Below, in pieces: positions 32,771 to 43,774 of a DNA stretch of 64,000 nt; the first letter of the stretch is position 1, and each line of letters begins with the position of its first letter. The notes under the pieces are model-generated. The model saw nothing but the letters and a program-made list of their open reading frames with translations. It ran no database searches and was not told the DNA's origin. The stretch is from positions 29,512,385 through 29,576,384 of the forward strand of contig NC_056759.1 of the NCBI RefSeq assembly GCF_018687715.1, given 5' to 3'. A program made the translations under genes and the position numbers. Source of the stretch: Carya illinoinensis (lineage: Eukaryota; Streptophyta; Magnoliopsida; Fagales; Juglandaceae).

Positions 32771-33535
32771 TGTTTGGACTTTTCTTATTCAAATGAATGA
32801 TTCATTGACTATAAAATAATAACAATAATAATAACGCACATTTAATAAGCAGCCTGTATTGTACTTTGACATTTGTCAAAACTGAGAACGCGGTCTTGGG
32901 CGAACGTCGCATTCATTCCTTCCAACCGAGACGCCAATGATAGGTGCAGCCACCTTCCGGTCAAAAAAGCAGGCGCTTCCAGTCATAAACGTCACAAAGT
33001 TGCCTTCCCCATATAATTCCAAAACTATAATGGTTTTTCCGGATCTATCATCATACGAGCATCCTCTTTTATTTTAAAAAATTAATTTATTATTAAAAAA
33101 TTTATTTTTTAATATAAAGTTTATATTTACTTATCTTTTTTGAAACATTATGTGACGCTAATATATTTTATGATTATTCACACATATGAATTCTCTTATT
33201 TTAATATAAGAGATCGAAATGTCTTATCTATTTTAAAATTTTATAAAAACAATTTATGCACTAACATAATTTAATGTCATGCAACCATTCTTTTAATATA
33301 AATATCTACTTAATTAATTTGCTCGAATATTGGGAATTCAACTCCGTTTCGGCTTTAGCTCAAAACATTGTCAGGGAATTTTGAGAATTACATGAAAAAA
33401 AATCAAATTTTAATTGGCATAATTTAATTTTTTTTTTCAAAATAAAGTGAATTATGCACCATAAAATTATATCTATAATTACTTATATTACAATCCAGCC
33501 ACGGTTTCATTCCTTAAAAAATATAATCCCATATT

Positions 33536-33725
33536 TAGGTTTAGTTTGATTATACAAATGAGATAAGATGAAAGTTAAATAAAATATTATTATAATATAA
33601 TTTTTAATATTATTTTTATTTTAAAATTTAAAAAAATTAAATTATTTATTATATATTTTATAAAATTTTAAAAAAAATTATAATGATTAGATGATAAAAC
33701 CATCGAACCAAATCAGGTGGGCTAA
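33536..33725. mobile_element. AT-rich MITE shared by units A and C
   Basis: The left end TAGTTTGATTATACAAATGAGATAAGATG and the right end CATCGAACCAAATCAGG form an imperfect inverted repeat around an A/T-only core. The same element occurs at 54689-54873 in unit C at the matching place, so it predates the duplication. Confidence 0.55.
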
Positions 33726-34049
33726 AACCACGTTGCAGATCATGTATATATAAGAGAAATTACTATGTTCACGTTTCGATCCCTTCATTTGATCAAGCAA
33801 ATGATTAAAGCATAGATTATAGTGGCCCAAATCATGGCTTTCGAGACTAACCTATAGTAAATCATGAGCTCCATTATTCTCGATGTTATCACTTTAATTA
33901 ACCAACATGCATGAGGGACACCCTGATGATTACAATAATTATATTTTTGTTTAAAACATGATCTTAAACAAAGTTTTCAAACCAACGTAAAAGAACTAGC
34001 TAGATCCTGACCATTAATATTGCTTATAATAAATCTCATCACGTACTTT

Positions 34050-35486
34050 CTAACCCTTGGTAATGATCCGCCTGTGTTTCTCCAGCAACTCAACAAATTT
34101 ATCAACGTATCGGTGCTGGAGTTCCTTGTCCCCAAATATGGTGGTCATTTCCTTAGCTTTGTCCCTGTAAATCTGCCCCTCTGCGTCTTTCATCACCAAC
34201 CTCAAAGTTTGTGAGACTGAGTCCCTGGTAAATGACCCATCTTCCTCCTTCCTGGGAATTTCAACTCCTGCTTGTCTCTCTTCCAAGAATCTAGCAATTA
34301 ATCCTTGGTCCCCAATGAAAGGCAGCAGGATTAGAGCACGTCCAAACTGGAATGCCTCTGTCACCGAACTCCAACCACAGTGAGTCACGAACCCCCCAAC
34401 CGACTCGTGACCTAGTATCTTGAACTGAGGTGCCCAGCCTGTCCAAACAATCCCACGACCTTTGGTTCGCTTCTCGAACCCTTCCGGTAGCTCAACTGAT
34501 TCCCCACCGGCTGACTTTCTTAGAGCCCAAAAGAATGGACACCCAGATTGCTCAAGCCCAAGAGCCAACTCGTTGAAGTCTTCTTCACTCGGCCGGATTT
34601 CACTTCCAAGTGCTACATAAACCACTGACCCTTTTTCTTGCTTGTCTAGCCACTCCGAAATTGTATCCCAAGTGCTATCTTTATTGTCATTGCCTTCTTG
34701 TGGCAAGGGTGGCAATAAGCCCACGGGAACCACAGGTATGTGGAGAAGCTCTCCTAAGAGATTCAACCACTCAGCTTCGACTTCCATACATGTTTTAACA
34801 GCCAGGACTTCGGTGCCTAAGAACACCATCTTGAAACGAAACAAGTCCGAAACACCGGAGGCATTCTCTTCAATGTTTTCAAAGAGCTTTTTTGCCTCAT
34901 ACGGCCGATACACTATTTTGGATGGAAAGGGGACCCATTTGGGAGGGACGATGAAATGCTCAAGTTCCGTTCGTTTGCCTAGATCGGTCTCCTCTGTTGT
35001 TCCCGGCGACGCCGACAACGGAAACTTTGGTGGTCCAATGAAACACAAGGATGATGCGTTGAAAATACTGAAGAAAGCTCGTGAGATGCCAAGTCTGGAA
35101 GCAATTGGTGGTAACCAGTGAGGGGCAAAGTCATGAATGATCCAATCAGGGTTCGAAGTTTCTAAAAACTTAGACAAGGGTTCTTGAAGACCATCATGAG
35201 CTATCTTAAGGTATGGAATTATGTGGTGGGGTACGTCCATGGTGGCCTCTGCGTTCTCCGGCAGGTTGTCAACATGGGGTAAGGGAAGCTTCACCAAAGT
35301 TATCAAAGGCGCAACATCTGGAGGGATCTTGGGGAGGCGATCAATGTTTCTAGGCGTGGATATGAAGGTAATACGATGACCCTTTCGTCGGGCTATGAGC
35401 TTGCCGAGCTCTAAAGATGGGATTATGTGACCAAAGGCTAACCATGGGAACATGGCAATGTGAAGCTGCTGCTTAGTTTCAGCCAT
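34050..35486 (-). CDS. UGT91-like family 1 glycosyltransferase, copy A
   Basis: Intronless, 478 residues, normal for plant UGTs. The N-terminal domain starts [19 protein letters not shown] with the catalytic base His20, and the partner Asp is Asp119 in IIHDFAP. The PSPG sugar-nucleotide box runs from Trp351 ([12 protein letters not shown]) to Gln394 (GDQ), a full 44 residues with [11 protein letters not shown]. The overall wording matches the UGT91 group, often annotated as UDP-rhamnose rhamnosyltransferases or sugar-sugar transferases. The sugar donor cannot be fixed from sequence; the last PSPG residue is Gln. It probably acts in the cytosol and adds a sugar to a flavonoid or terpenoid glycoside. 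The start is the only sensible ATG, and a TATA box lies 75-85 bp upstream. It shares about 95% of residues, by eye, with copies B and C. Confidence 0.93.
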   Translation of the reverse strand: MAETKQQLHIAMFPWLAFGHIIPSLELGKLIARRKGHRITFISTPRNIDRLPKIPPDVAPLITLVKLPLPHVDNLPENAEATMDVPHHIIPYLKIAHDGLQEPLSKFLETSNPDWIIHDFAPHWLPPIASRLGISRAFFSIFNASSLCFIGPPKFPLSASPGTTEETDLGKRTELEHFIVPPKWVPFPSKIVYRPYEAKKLFENIEENASGVSDLFRFKMVFLGTEVLAVKTCMEVEAEWLNLLGELLHIPVVPVGLLPPLPQEGNDNKDSTWDTISEWLDKQEKGSVVYVALGSEIRPSEEDFNELALGLEQSGCPFFWALRKSAGGESVELPEGFEKRTKGRGIVWTGWAPQFKILGHESVGGFVTHCGWSSVTEAFQFGRALILLPFIGDQGLIARFLEERQAGVEIPRKEEDGSFTRDSVSQTLRLVMKDAEGQIYRDKAKEMTTIFGDKELQHRYVDKFVELLEKHRRIITKG

Positions 35487-35560
35487 GGCGCGGGGCTACT
35501 TTCAGAGGTGATGGTGTTCCGAGATCAGTTTGTCTTTGCCGACAGCACTCCGTCTCTTCG

Positions 35561-35571
35561 ATTTATATATG
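35561..35571 (-). promoter_or_regulatory. TATA box of UGT copy A
   Basis: The minus strand reads CATATATAAAT, about 75 bp before the ATG, in a block conserved in all copies (CGTCTCTTCGATTTATATATGC on the + strand). It agrees with the plant TATA consensus. Transcription start is inferred about 30 bp downstream. Confidence 0.6.
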
Positions 35572-36095
35572 CGGGTGATGCCCACAAGGAAATCCTCACC
35601 ATGAGTTTTGTCTGTGGGTAAATGTCTGGTCGGTAATGTGCGTATATATGCGCGCATTTCCAAAATCAGATTTGGACATTATAATTTTAAGAAAAATTTT
35701 ATTATTTTAGTTACCATCTCAATTATATTTTTATTTATTTATTTATTAATACATATATAATATAGAGATGATGAGAAAAAAAATTCAATTAATTTAATAA
35801 TAATAAATTAAAAAAATTAAAACAAGGTGCAAGAAAAATTATTAAACCAGTACTGCATGAATGCATATTTCCCAGTAATGCCCTTTTCTAATTTCAAATT
35901 AATTAATCATGCTCACAATGACCTCGCCTCTACTAACAAAATTCCACCGAGCCTGGTCATAGTAATATGTTGCATTTTTTACCAATCTTCTGATTTGATT
36001 GCTAATTTTTCACCAAATCTGTGACCTTTCTCCGTAGATCATGATGTGACGGGGAAAAATGGATATTTTTGACGAGTTGGTCCTTTCGTTAGAAA

Positions 36096-36420
36096 AATAG
36101 AGAATCAAATGAGATGAAAATTTTGTAAATAATAGTTAGATAGTTTGTAAACAGTAAAGATATAGTTTGAATTATGAAGTTTTGGGAAGGGAGAGAGAAA
36201 AATTTAAATAAAAAATATTGTTAAAATATAATTTTTATTTTAAGTTTTGAAAATTTGAATTGTTTTTTGTTTAATAGTTTGAAAAAGTTGTAATAATTAA
36301 TTTGAAAAAAATTATAATAATTATTTTGGAAATGTTTGTGTTTGAATGATATTTTAAAAAAATGAAATAAGATGAGATAAGATAAGATGGAAGCATTTCA
36401 CTATCCAAATCACGCCTTAA
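36096..36420. mobile_element. AT-rich MITE (GATGAG-type) in the UGT A promoter flank
   Basis: It starts AATCAAATGAGATGAAAATTTTG and contains GTTTGAATTATGAAG.TTTTGGGAAGGGAG and TTGTAATAATTAATTTGAAA. It ends with ATGAGATAAGATAAGATGG...TATCCAAATC. Matching copies lie at about 30660-31310 and 39786-40095. Position relative to the genes is conserved, so it was copied with the unit. Confidence 0.55.
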
Positions 36421-36710
36421 TGGTTAAAAATGTTTTAAAAATGTTAAAATAATAATTTGGATTGTACATTTGATTTGCATCCTAGCATTAGCATTGTCCA
36501 AATATAAAAAATTGACTTGATATTGAAAAATACTAATATGACTATCAAATATGCCCAGTAAATATTAGGCAATGCGGCAGCCTATTAATTTGCAAGGAAT
36601 GCATGGAATGTCAAGGATATTGATATATGGTTGGAATTTTGTCCTTCTTTTATATCACAAACTATATGATTTGATAGAAATATCTTGTAAAGACTTTTAT
36701 TATTGTAAAG

Positions 36711-36862
36711 AAAAATCTAGTTGTAAGGATAATTGTGTATTAATATGTACATCAATTTATTTTGATTGGTCAAAAAATAAATTTTATTAAAAATAATATT
36801 AATTTAAATTTTAAATATAAAAAAATCAATATTAATACACGAATTATTACATGAATTTACTT
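36711..36862. mobile_element. MITE at the A/B unit junction
   Basis: The left arm AAAATCTAGTTGTAAGGATAATTGTGTATTAAT and a right arm ending TTAATACACGAATTATTAC are inverted-repeat related and match the ends of the MITE at 26338-26498. Confidence 0.5.
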
Positions 36863-37586
36863 TAATACGCGAATTATGAGAAATGCTACGTACAGGAGGA
36901 ATTGCGCACACCTCTCACTGTTTTATTTTTCACCAAATCACCTGCATCAATTATTTTTCTTTCTCGAAACTGAGAATACGGTGTTTGGTCACATTCATTA
37001 CTTTCAACCGAGACGCAAATGATAGGTGCAGCACCTTCCGGTCAAAAAAGCAGGAGCTGCCAGTCATAAACGTTACAAAGTTGACTTCTCGTATCCCAAA
37101 ACTAGAATGGTTTTCCGTATCTATCATCGTAAGGGTGATTTATGTCGGGGCTCCTCTTTTATTTAAAAAAAAAAGAATTAATTTATTATTAAAAAATTAA
37201 TTTTTTTTAAATAAATTTTATATTTACTTATTTTTAAAAAAAATATTATGTGTTGCTGGTACATTTTATGATTATACACAAATGCTAGTACGTTTCCTTT
37301 GATTTGATCAAGCAAATGATTAAAACATAGATTATAGCGGCCCAAATCATGGCTTTCGAGACTAACATATGGTAAATCATGAGCACCATTATTCTCGATG
37401 TTATCACCTTAATTAACCAACGTGCATGAGGGACACCCTGATGATTACAATAAGTATATTTTTGATTAAAACATGATCTTAAACAACGTTTTCATTTTCA
37501 AAAAAAAAAAAAACAACGTTTTCAAACCAATGTAAAAGAACTAGCTAGATCCTGACCATTAATATTGCTTATAATAAATCTCATCA

Positions 37587-39020
37587 CTAACCCTTGGTAA
37601 TGATTCGCCTGTGTTTCTCCAGCAACTCAACAAATTTATCAACGTATCCGTGCTGGAGTTCCCTGTCCCCAAATATGGTGGTCATTTCCTTAGCTTTGTC
37701 CCTGTAAATCTGACCCTCTGCGTCTTTCATCACCAACCTCAAAGTTTGTGATACTGAGTCCCTGGTAAATGACCCATCTTCCTTCTTCCTGGGAATTGCA
37801 ACTCCTGCTTGTCTCTCTTCCAAGAATCTAGCAATTAATCCTTGGTCCCCAATGAAAGGCAGCAGGATTAGAGCACGTCCAAACTGGAATGCCTCTGTCA
37901 CTGAACTCCAACCACAGTGAGTCACGAACCCCCCAACCGACTCGTGACCTAGTATCTTGAACTGAGGTGCCCAGCCTGTCCAAACAATCCCACGACCTTT
38001 GGTTCGCTTCTCGAACCCTTCCGGTAGCTCAACTGATTCCCCACCGGCTGACTTTCTTAGAGCCCAAAAGAATGGACACCCAGATTGCTCAAGCCCAAGA
38101 GCCAACTCGTTGAAGTCTTCTTCACTCGGCCGGATTTCACTTCCGAGTGCTACATAAACCACTGACCCTTTTTCTTGCTTGTCTAGCCACTCCGAAATTG
38201 TATCCCAAGTGCTATCTTTATTGTCATTGCCTTCTTGTGGCAAGGGTGGTAATAAGCCCACGGGAACCACGGGTATATGGAGAAGCTCTCCTAAGAGATT
38301 CAACCACTCAGCTTCGACTTCCATACATGTTTTAATAGCCAGGACTTCGGTGCCTAAGTACACCATATTCAAACGAAACAAGTCTGAAACACCGGAGGCA
38401 TTCACTTCAATGAGTTCAAAGAGCTTTTTCACCTCATAAGGCCGATACACTATTTTGGATGGAAAGGGGACCCATTTGGGAGGGACGATGAAATGCTCAA
38501 GTTCCGTTCGTTTGCCTAGATCGGTCTCCTCTGTTGTTCCCGGCGACGCCGACAACGGAAACTTTGGTCCAACGAAACACAAGGATGATGCGTTGTAAAT
38601 GCTGAAGAAGGCTCGAGAGATGCCAAGTCTGGCAGCAATTGGTGGTAACCAGTGAGGGGCAAAGTCATGAATGATCCAATCAGGATTCGAAGTTTGTAAA
38701 AACTTAGACAAGGGTTCTTGAAGACCATCATGAGCTATCTTAAGGTATGGAATTATGTGGTGGGGTACGTCCATGGTGGCCTCTGCGTTCTCCGGCAGGT
38801 TGTCAACATGGGGTAAGGGAAGCTTCACCAAAGTTATCAAAGGCGCAACATCTGGAGGGATCTTGGGGAGGCGATCAATGTTTCTAGACGTGGATATGAA
38901 GGAAATACGATGACCCTTTCGTCGGGCTATGAGCTTGCCGAGCTCTAAAGATGGGATTATGTGACCAAAGGCTAACCATGGGAACATGGCTATGTGAAGC
39001 TGCTGCTTAGTTTCAGCCAT
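37587..39020 (-). CDS. UGT91-like family 1 glycosyltransferase, copy B
   Basis: Intronless, 477 residues, one Pro fewer than copy A in the GPKFPLSAS loop. Catalytic His20 and Asp119 are kept, and the PSPG box is identical to copy A (WAPQ to GDQ). Roughly 18 residues differ from A by eye. Many lie in residues 140-220 (Phe142 to Tyr, the FELIEVNAS and RLNM changes), part of the acceptor-binding domain. The coding frame is intact with no stop, so the gene is presumably functional. Its core promoter differs (see the TATA entry). The role is likely the same reaction class as A with possibly altered acceptor choice; this is inference. Confidence 0.92.
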   Translation of the reverse strand: MAETKQQLHIAMFPWLAFGHIIPSLELGKLIARRKGHRISFISTSRNIDRLPKIPPDVAPLITLVKLPLPHVDNLPENAEATMDVPHHIIPYLKIAHDGLQEPLSKFLQTSNPDWIIHDFAPHWLPPIAARLGISRAFFSIYNASSLCFVGPKFPLSASPGTTEETDLGKRTELEHFIVPPKWVPFPSKIVYRPYEVKKLFELIEVNASGVSDLFRLNMVYLGTEVLAIKTCMEVEAEWLNLLGELLHIPVVPVGLLPPLPQEGNDNKDSTWDTISEWLDKQEKGSVVYVALGSEIRPSEEDFNELALGLEQSGCPFFWALRKSAGGESVELPEGFEKRTKGRGIVWTGWAPQFKILGHESVGGFVTHCGWSSVTEAFQFGRALILLPFIGDQGLIARFLEERQAGVAIPRKKEDGSFTRDSVSQTLRLVMKDAEGQIYRDKAKEMTTIFGDRELQHGYVDKFVELLEKHRRIITKG

Positions 39021-39093
39021 GGCGTGCGGCTACTTTCAGAGGTGATGGTGTTCCGAGATCAGTTTTTCTTCGCCGACAGCACTCTCGTCTCTT

Positions 39094-39106
39094 CGATTGA
39101 TATATG
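39094..39106 (-). promoter_or_regulatory. Altered TATA element of UGT copy B
   Basis: At the position of the TATA box in A and C the minus strand reads CATATATCAATCG instead of CATATATAAATCG. One base change turns TATATAAA into TATATCAA. This would be expected to weaken the core promoter unless another TATA is used. Confidence 0.5.
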
Positions 39107-39785
39107 CGGGTGATGCCCACAAGGAAGTCCTCACCATGAGTTCTGTCAGTAGATAAATGTCTGGTCGTTAACGTTTGTATATATTCAGCATTTCCAAAAC
39201 AAAAATTTTATGTGAAATTAATTTGTTATTTTTTTTTGTTCACTTAAGTGAAATGATTGGTTAAATATTAAAAAAAAAAATTTAATTAATCATATCAATT
39301 AAATGTATAAAAAAATATAAAAATAATTATATGTAATATTATTCTTTTCAAAATCAGATTTAGACATTATAATTTTAAGAAAAATTTTATTATTTTTGTT
39401 ATCATCTCTATTATATTTATTTATTTGTTTATTTTTATTAATACATATATAATATAGAGATGATGAAAAGAAGAATTAAGAATAAAATTAAAAAAAAAAT
39501 TAAAACAAGGGTGTAAGAAAAATTATTAAACCAATACTGTATGAACGCATATTTCCCAATAATGCCAATTTCTAATTTCAAATTAATTAATCCTGATCAC
39601 AATTACCTCGCCTTGACCAACAAAATTCCACCAAGCTTCTTCATAGAACCATGTAGCATTTTTCACCAATTTTCCGATTTGATTGTTAATTTTCCATGAA
39701 ATCTGTGGCCTTTCTCCGCAGGTGATGTGGTGGGGGAACAATGGGTATTTTTGACGAGTTGGTACTTTCGTGGGAGAAATAAAGA

Positions 39786-40095
39786 ATCCGAGGAATGTAA
39801 ATTTTATAAATAGTAATTAAATGCATGATTTGTGAATAATAAAGAGATAATTTGAATTATGGAATTTTGGGAAGAGAGAAAAAAAATTAAGTAAAAAATA
39901 TTATAAAATTAAAATATTGTTAGAATATAATTTTTATTTTGAAATTTAAAAAAGTTTAAATTATTTTGATAGTTTGAAAAAGTTGTAATGATTAGTTTGA
40001 AAAAAATTGTAATGATTAGTCTATAAGTATTTGTATTGAAATGATATTTGAGAAAAAATTAAAATAAGATGAAAATATTTCTCTATCTAAATCTA
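39786..40095. mobile_element. AT-rich MITE (GATGAG-type) in the UGT B flank
   Basis: It shares TTATGGAATTTTGGGAAGAGAG and AGTTGTAATGATTAGTTTGAAAAAAATTGTAATG with the copies at 30960-31310 and 36096-36420. Confidence 0.55.
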
Positions 40096-40137
40096 AGTTT
40101 TAATGGTTAAAGATGTTTTAAAAATGCTTAAAAAAAA

Positions 40138-40312
40138 GAGAAATAATATTTACAGTCGTAGTTGTGTAAGTACAGTGTAGTCATTTTGAAAAAATTGAAT
40201 TAATACGAGACTCATATAAAAAAAAATTTAATCGTAGATCTTATTTTTTTTTAAAACGATTACACAATATTTATATATTGTATAACCGTTTATAATATTA
40301 CTCTAAAAAAAA
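40138..40312. mobile_element. MITE related to the one at 8736-8916
   Basis: The left arm GAGAAATAATATTTACAGTCGTAG and the right arm ending ACCGTTTATAATATTACTC are inverted-repeat related, with an internal CGAGACTCATAT block as in the other copy. It is present in unit B's upstream flank and absent from the A flank, so it inserted after or during unit divergence. Confidence 0.55.
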
Positions 40313-41629
40313 ATAATTTAGATTGTACATGAAAGAACAACTTGACATTCGAAAGTATTAGTATGATTCTCAAACGTGCCCAACAAATATATCTACTAGT
40401 ATTTCTTAATTTTATTTTTTATTTTTTTTTATTTTTTTTTTATTTTTTGTTTTTTTTATATCAGCCGGCTTGGCAATGAATGTGGCAGTACATTAATCAG
40501 CAGGAATGCAATAGAACGTTGAGGATATTGATATGTGGTTGGGATCGGATTTGATAGGAATATTATCTTGTAAAGACTTTTATTGTTGGAATGGACAATT
40601 CATTGGCTATAAAATAATAATAATTATAATTATAATAATAATAATGCACATTTAATATGCGGCCTAAAATTGTACTTTGACATTTGTGGAAACTGAGAAT
40701 GCCCTCCGGTATTGGGTGAACGTCGCATTCAGAACTTTCCACCGAGACGCCAATGACAGGTGCAGCCCCCTTCCGGTCAAAAAAAGCAGGAGATTCCAGT
40801 CATAAATGACACAAAGTTGTGGCGTTGCCGTCTCATTTCCCAAGGAGCCGTGCTACATCCAAAGAGCCGTTCTAGCACGAGACTAATCTAGAAGATCAAA
40901 TTTTTTTTATTAAAAAAACTTTTTTTAATTATTTTTTTATATTCTTAAAAAGTTTATAAGATTATTAAAAAATAATTTATTAATCTTTAAATAAAAAATA
41001 AAAATAAAAAATTTCGGAACCCAATCAGGACCCATATCTCGGTATGCCTAGCATTTTTTTTTTTTTTTTCTCCAAAACTAGAATGGTTTTACCGTATCTA
41101 TAATCATAAGAGTGATTTATGCCATCATAAGAGTGGTTTGTGTATATTTTATGATTATACACAAATATGAATTCTCTTATTTTAATATAAGAGATCGAAA
41201 TGTCTTATCTATTTTAAAATTTTATAAAAACAATTTATGCACTAACATAATTTAATGTCACGCAACCATCCTTTTAATATAAAGATCTACTTAATTAATT
41301 TGCTGGAATATTGGGAATTCAACTCCGCTTTGGCTTTAGCTCAAAACATTGTCAGTAGATTTTTAGAATTACATCAAAAAACAAATCAACTTGTAATTGC
41401 ACTGCAACAAAAAGACTTTTTGGGACGATATCATTTTTTTTTCTTTTTTTGATATTGAAGTTTGGAAAGGAGATCGAATCCAAGATCTCTCTTATGAAAA
41501 CTGAGTCTCATGCCATTTGAACCACATGTTCTTGGCTGAGACGATATCGTTTGAGACAAAATGAAAATCATCTCAAAAAGTAAAATTTAGGGACAAAATT
41601 CATATTTTGAGCTAAAAAAATGATGGAAT

Positions 41630-41880
41630 GTCTGTAACGTTCGAACGTGTTTGAACGGTCTAGATAGAGATGAAATATTTTGTCCCAAATAATTAAATCA
41701 TTCGAACAGTAATGATTCAACATTCGAACGATTAAATTTAACCGTTTGAATATAAATTTTGGTGTGTTAGGTAAAATTTTTTTGAGAAAAATTGCTATAC
41801 TGTTCGAACGTACCAATTTAATTGTTCAAATGATGAACATCATTGTTCGAACTTGATTTGTAGGGTTTGAACGGTAACTA
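41630..41880. repeat. CACTA left subterminal repeat cluster
   Basis: About a dozen variants of the 8-mer TTCGAACG or TTTGAACG lie in both orientations within 250 bp (GTTCGAACGTGTTTGAACGG, CATTCGAACG, TGTTCGAACGTACC and so on). In En/Spm such subterminal arrays bind the TnpA-type protein. That role is inferred here. Confidence 0.75.
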
Positions 41881-42089
41881 TATGTTGTTTTTTTTTTTTT
41901 TTTTGCAGAATTATATTTATATTAACTAGTAATTATAAGAAATTTATCAATTAAATAATAGAAATAATATAAATTAATAGTTAGTTCAGAAAATATAAAA
42001 TAATACTAATTCATAGTTAAATACTGAATTTACAAAACATAAAATATTGTCCATGGTAGAAGCAAAAAACAAATAAACAAAAGATAGAA

Positions 42090-42335
42090 AGTACTAAGAC
42101 CCCAAGTCTTTGCACACTTCCTCGACTGTAGCTATACGTTCCTTTATTTGTATCAGTCGAGTACTGATGGTGACCTGAGTCGCAGACATGACATCAAACT
42201 CTATACGTAACTCAAAGATGCTAGCAGTAATCTCTGTATGAAACACAAACACAATAGAATAAATCTCCACACGCACTGCATCGATCACCGCTGATGTCTA
42301 TCTGCTGATCGTTGCACACACGATCTCGGCCATCT
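42090..42335 (-). pseudogene. C-terminal end of the CACTA minus-strand gene, copy 1
   Basis: On the minus strand it reads MIDAVRVEIYSIV...SATQVTISTRLIQIKERIATVEEVCKDLGS (stop at 42094), a helix-rich tail. It matches 60232-60471 in CACTA copy 2. The upstream part of the gene is displaced to 49131 onward by the nested element. Confidence 0.5.
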
Positions 42336-43472
42336 TGTGATACCCTGCTTTTACGTGTATTTTCACTGAAGGAGTTTTTAATTTAATTAATATATTAGCT
42401 CTTTTATTTTAAGTTATTGTATTTTAAATTAGTTTTATTTTATTTGGTGTGATGTTTAATTTATTTTAGTCGTTTTATGGTTTTTAAAATCGTTTTCTTC
42501 GGTTCGGTTTTTGGATTCCGGAAGTGAGGACTGGACCTCATTTCTTTTCCCTCATCTTTTCTTTTTCCATTTTTTTCTTTTTTCTTTTCTTTTGCTTTCC
42601 ATTTTTCCTTTTTCTTTCTTTTTCTTTCTTTCTTCTTCCTCATTCTTCCCGTGTGTGCTGTAGCTGCTTTTTTCTCTCTCCCGTTGCCGTCAGCCTCTTC
42701 CACCCAGAACCACCGCCACCAGCCGACGTGGCCGACGTGGTAAACAAGGACGGTGGTAGAATCCCGCCTATGGTGCGGGATTAGGGATGGTGGTAAGCAG
42801 AGACAGTGGTAGAATCCCGCCTGTGATTCTCGCCTGTGGTGCACTCGTAGGGACGGTGGTGAGCAGGGATGGTGGTAGAGTCTCGCCTGCGATTCCCGCC
42901 TACAGTGCTCTGATGGTCTGGTTTTTGGGCCATTATCGGGGATAATGGCGAGGTTATGTTTGAAGGTTAAGTTTTTGGGCCAAATGGAATTTTGGCGTGC
43001 GTGGAAAAAATGTGGTTTTTATGGGACATGTGCTTTTGCATTCTTTCATGCATATTGTTTGAGTTTTAATATACTTTTATCTAGTGGCGTTTGGATCTTA
43101 CTTACCTGCTACACCATTTTTGGTACCGTAGATTTTGGTGTAGAGTTCGAGGAGGAGGAGGAGGCTGAGCCCAAGGAGGCGGCTCCGCCAGGCGGCCGGA
43201 GTATTGAGTTGGAGTTTATGCTTTGTGGTTGGTTTGAAACTATATTTGTAACTTGTAATATTTTATTACGTATGTTTTGAACCGCTTTGTATTAAACTAA
43301 GAAAAATTCTGGTACTTAGTTATATGACTTTGCTATCTGCTGCGTGTTTCTTTTTGCACACTTGTTGCTTGTACACACACTTGGCACTTGGTGATAGGGT
43401 GGTGACCCGCAATGTCATTATCCAGACGTCTCGATTTTTCCGTGTCCGTACGTGGGATTTGGGGGCGTCACA
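42336..43472 (+). repeat. 5' LTR (internally deleted)
   Basis: 1137 bp against 2041 bp for the 3' LTR. The two match from the start to about 42738 (GACGTGGCCGACGTGG), then jump to the tandem-repeat region. About 840 bp present at roughly 47487-48327 is missing here, and the tandem array has fewer units. The deletion joins at a short GTGG match. Confidence 0.85.
42785..42915 (+). repeat. Tandem repeat in the 5' LTR (about 62-65 bp unit)
   Basis: Two to three units of GATGGTGGTAAGCAG...GGTAGAATCCCGCCTG. The same array has about four units in the 3' LTR (48311-48580) and in the solo LTR. Confidence 0.75.
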
Positions 43473-43774
43473 GGTGTTATCAGAGCGATTTGGCTCTGGG
43501 TAAAACCACATGTCCTGTAGGTAGTACTAGAATGTTTTTTTTTTTAAGTTGTGTTTTAAAATTTATTTTAAGCAAAGTTGCTATTTGATCTGTTTTATTT
43601 TATTTGAATTTATTTGAGCTTGTTTACTTGTATTTATTTATTTAGTTATGTTATTGCATGCTGGTTTTTTTTTTTGTTTCTTGTTATGTGGTTTGGTGTT
43701 GGTTTTTTATTTTATGTTGTTGGTTTTATTTGTTTTTCTTAAAGGGGGTCAAAGGTTGTGTTGTGGTAGGAAAT

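Larger units (their letters stand above)
32790..36710 (-). repeat. Segmental duplication unit A (intact UGT plus flanks)
   Basis: Left flank blocks (AATGATTCATTGACTATAAAA, TGTACTTTGACATTTG, CGAACGTCGCATTC, GGTGCAGC..CCTTCCGGTCAAAAAA) recur at 36960-37090 and 40595-40800. The right flank block CTTGTAAAGACTTTTATT recurs at the end of unit B. Within it the gene is at 34050-35486. The left flank keeps the site without the CACTA element (TTTTAATTGGCATAATTT near 33407-33424). Confidence 0.8.
36950..40595 (-). repeat. Segmental duplication unit B (intact UGT plus flanks)
   Basis: The left flank is a shortened version of that of unit A: TTTCAACCGAGACGCAAATGATAGGTGCAGCACC, then a jump to the region close to the gene, with loss of about 700 bp found in A. 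The right flank runs through the 39786-40095 MITE to CTTGTAAAGACTTTTATTG at about 40568-40586, where unit C begins. Confidence 0.75.

Noticed and set aside
34642..35121. Antisense open frame of 159 codons across UGT copy A, with counterparts in B and C
   Set aside because: It is the shadow of a constrained coding strand. It is shared by the copies only because the genes are near-identical, and it is shorter and broken in B (38179-38439) and C (55696-56115).
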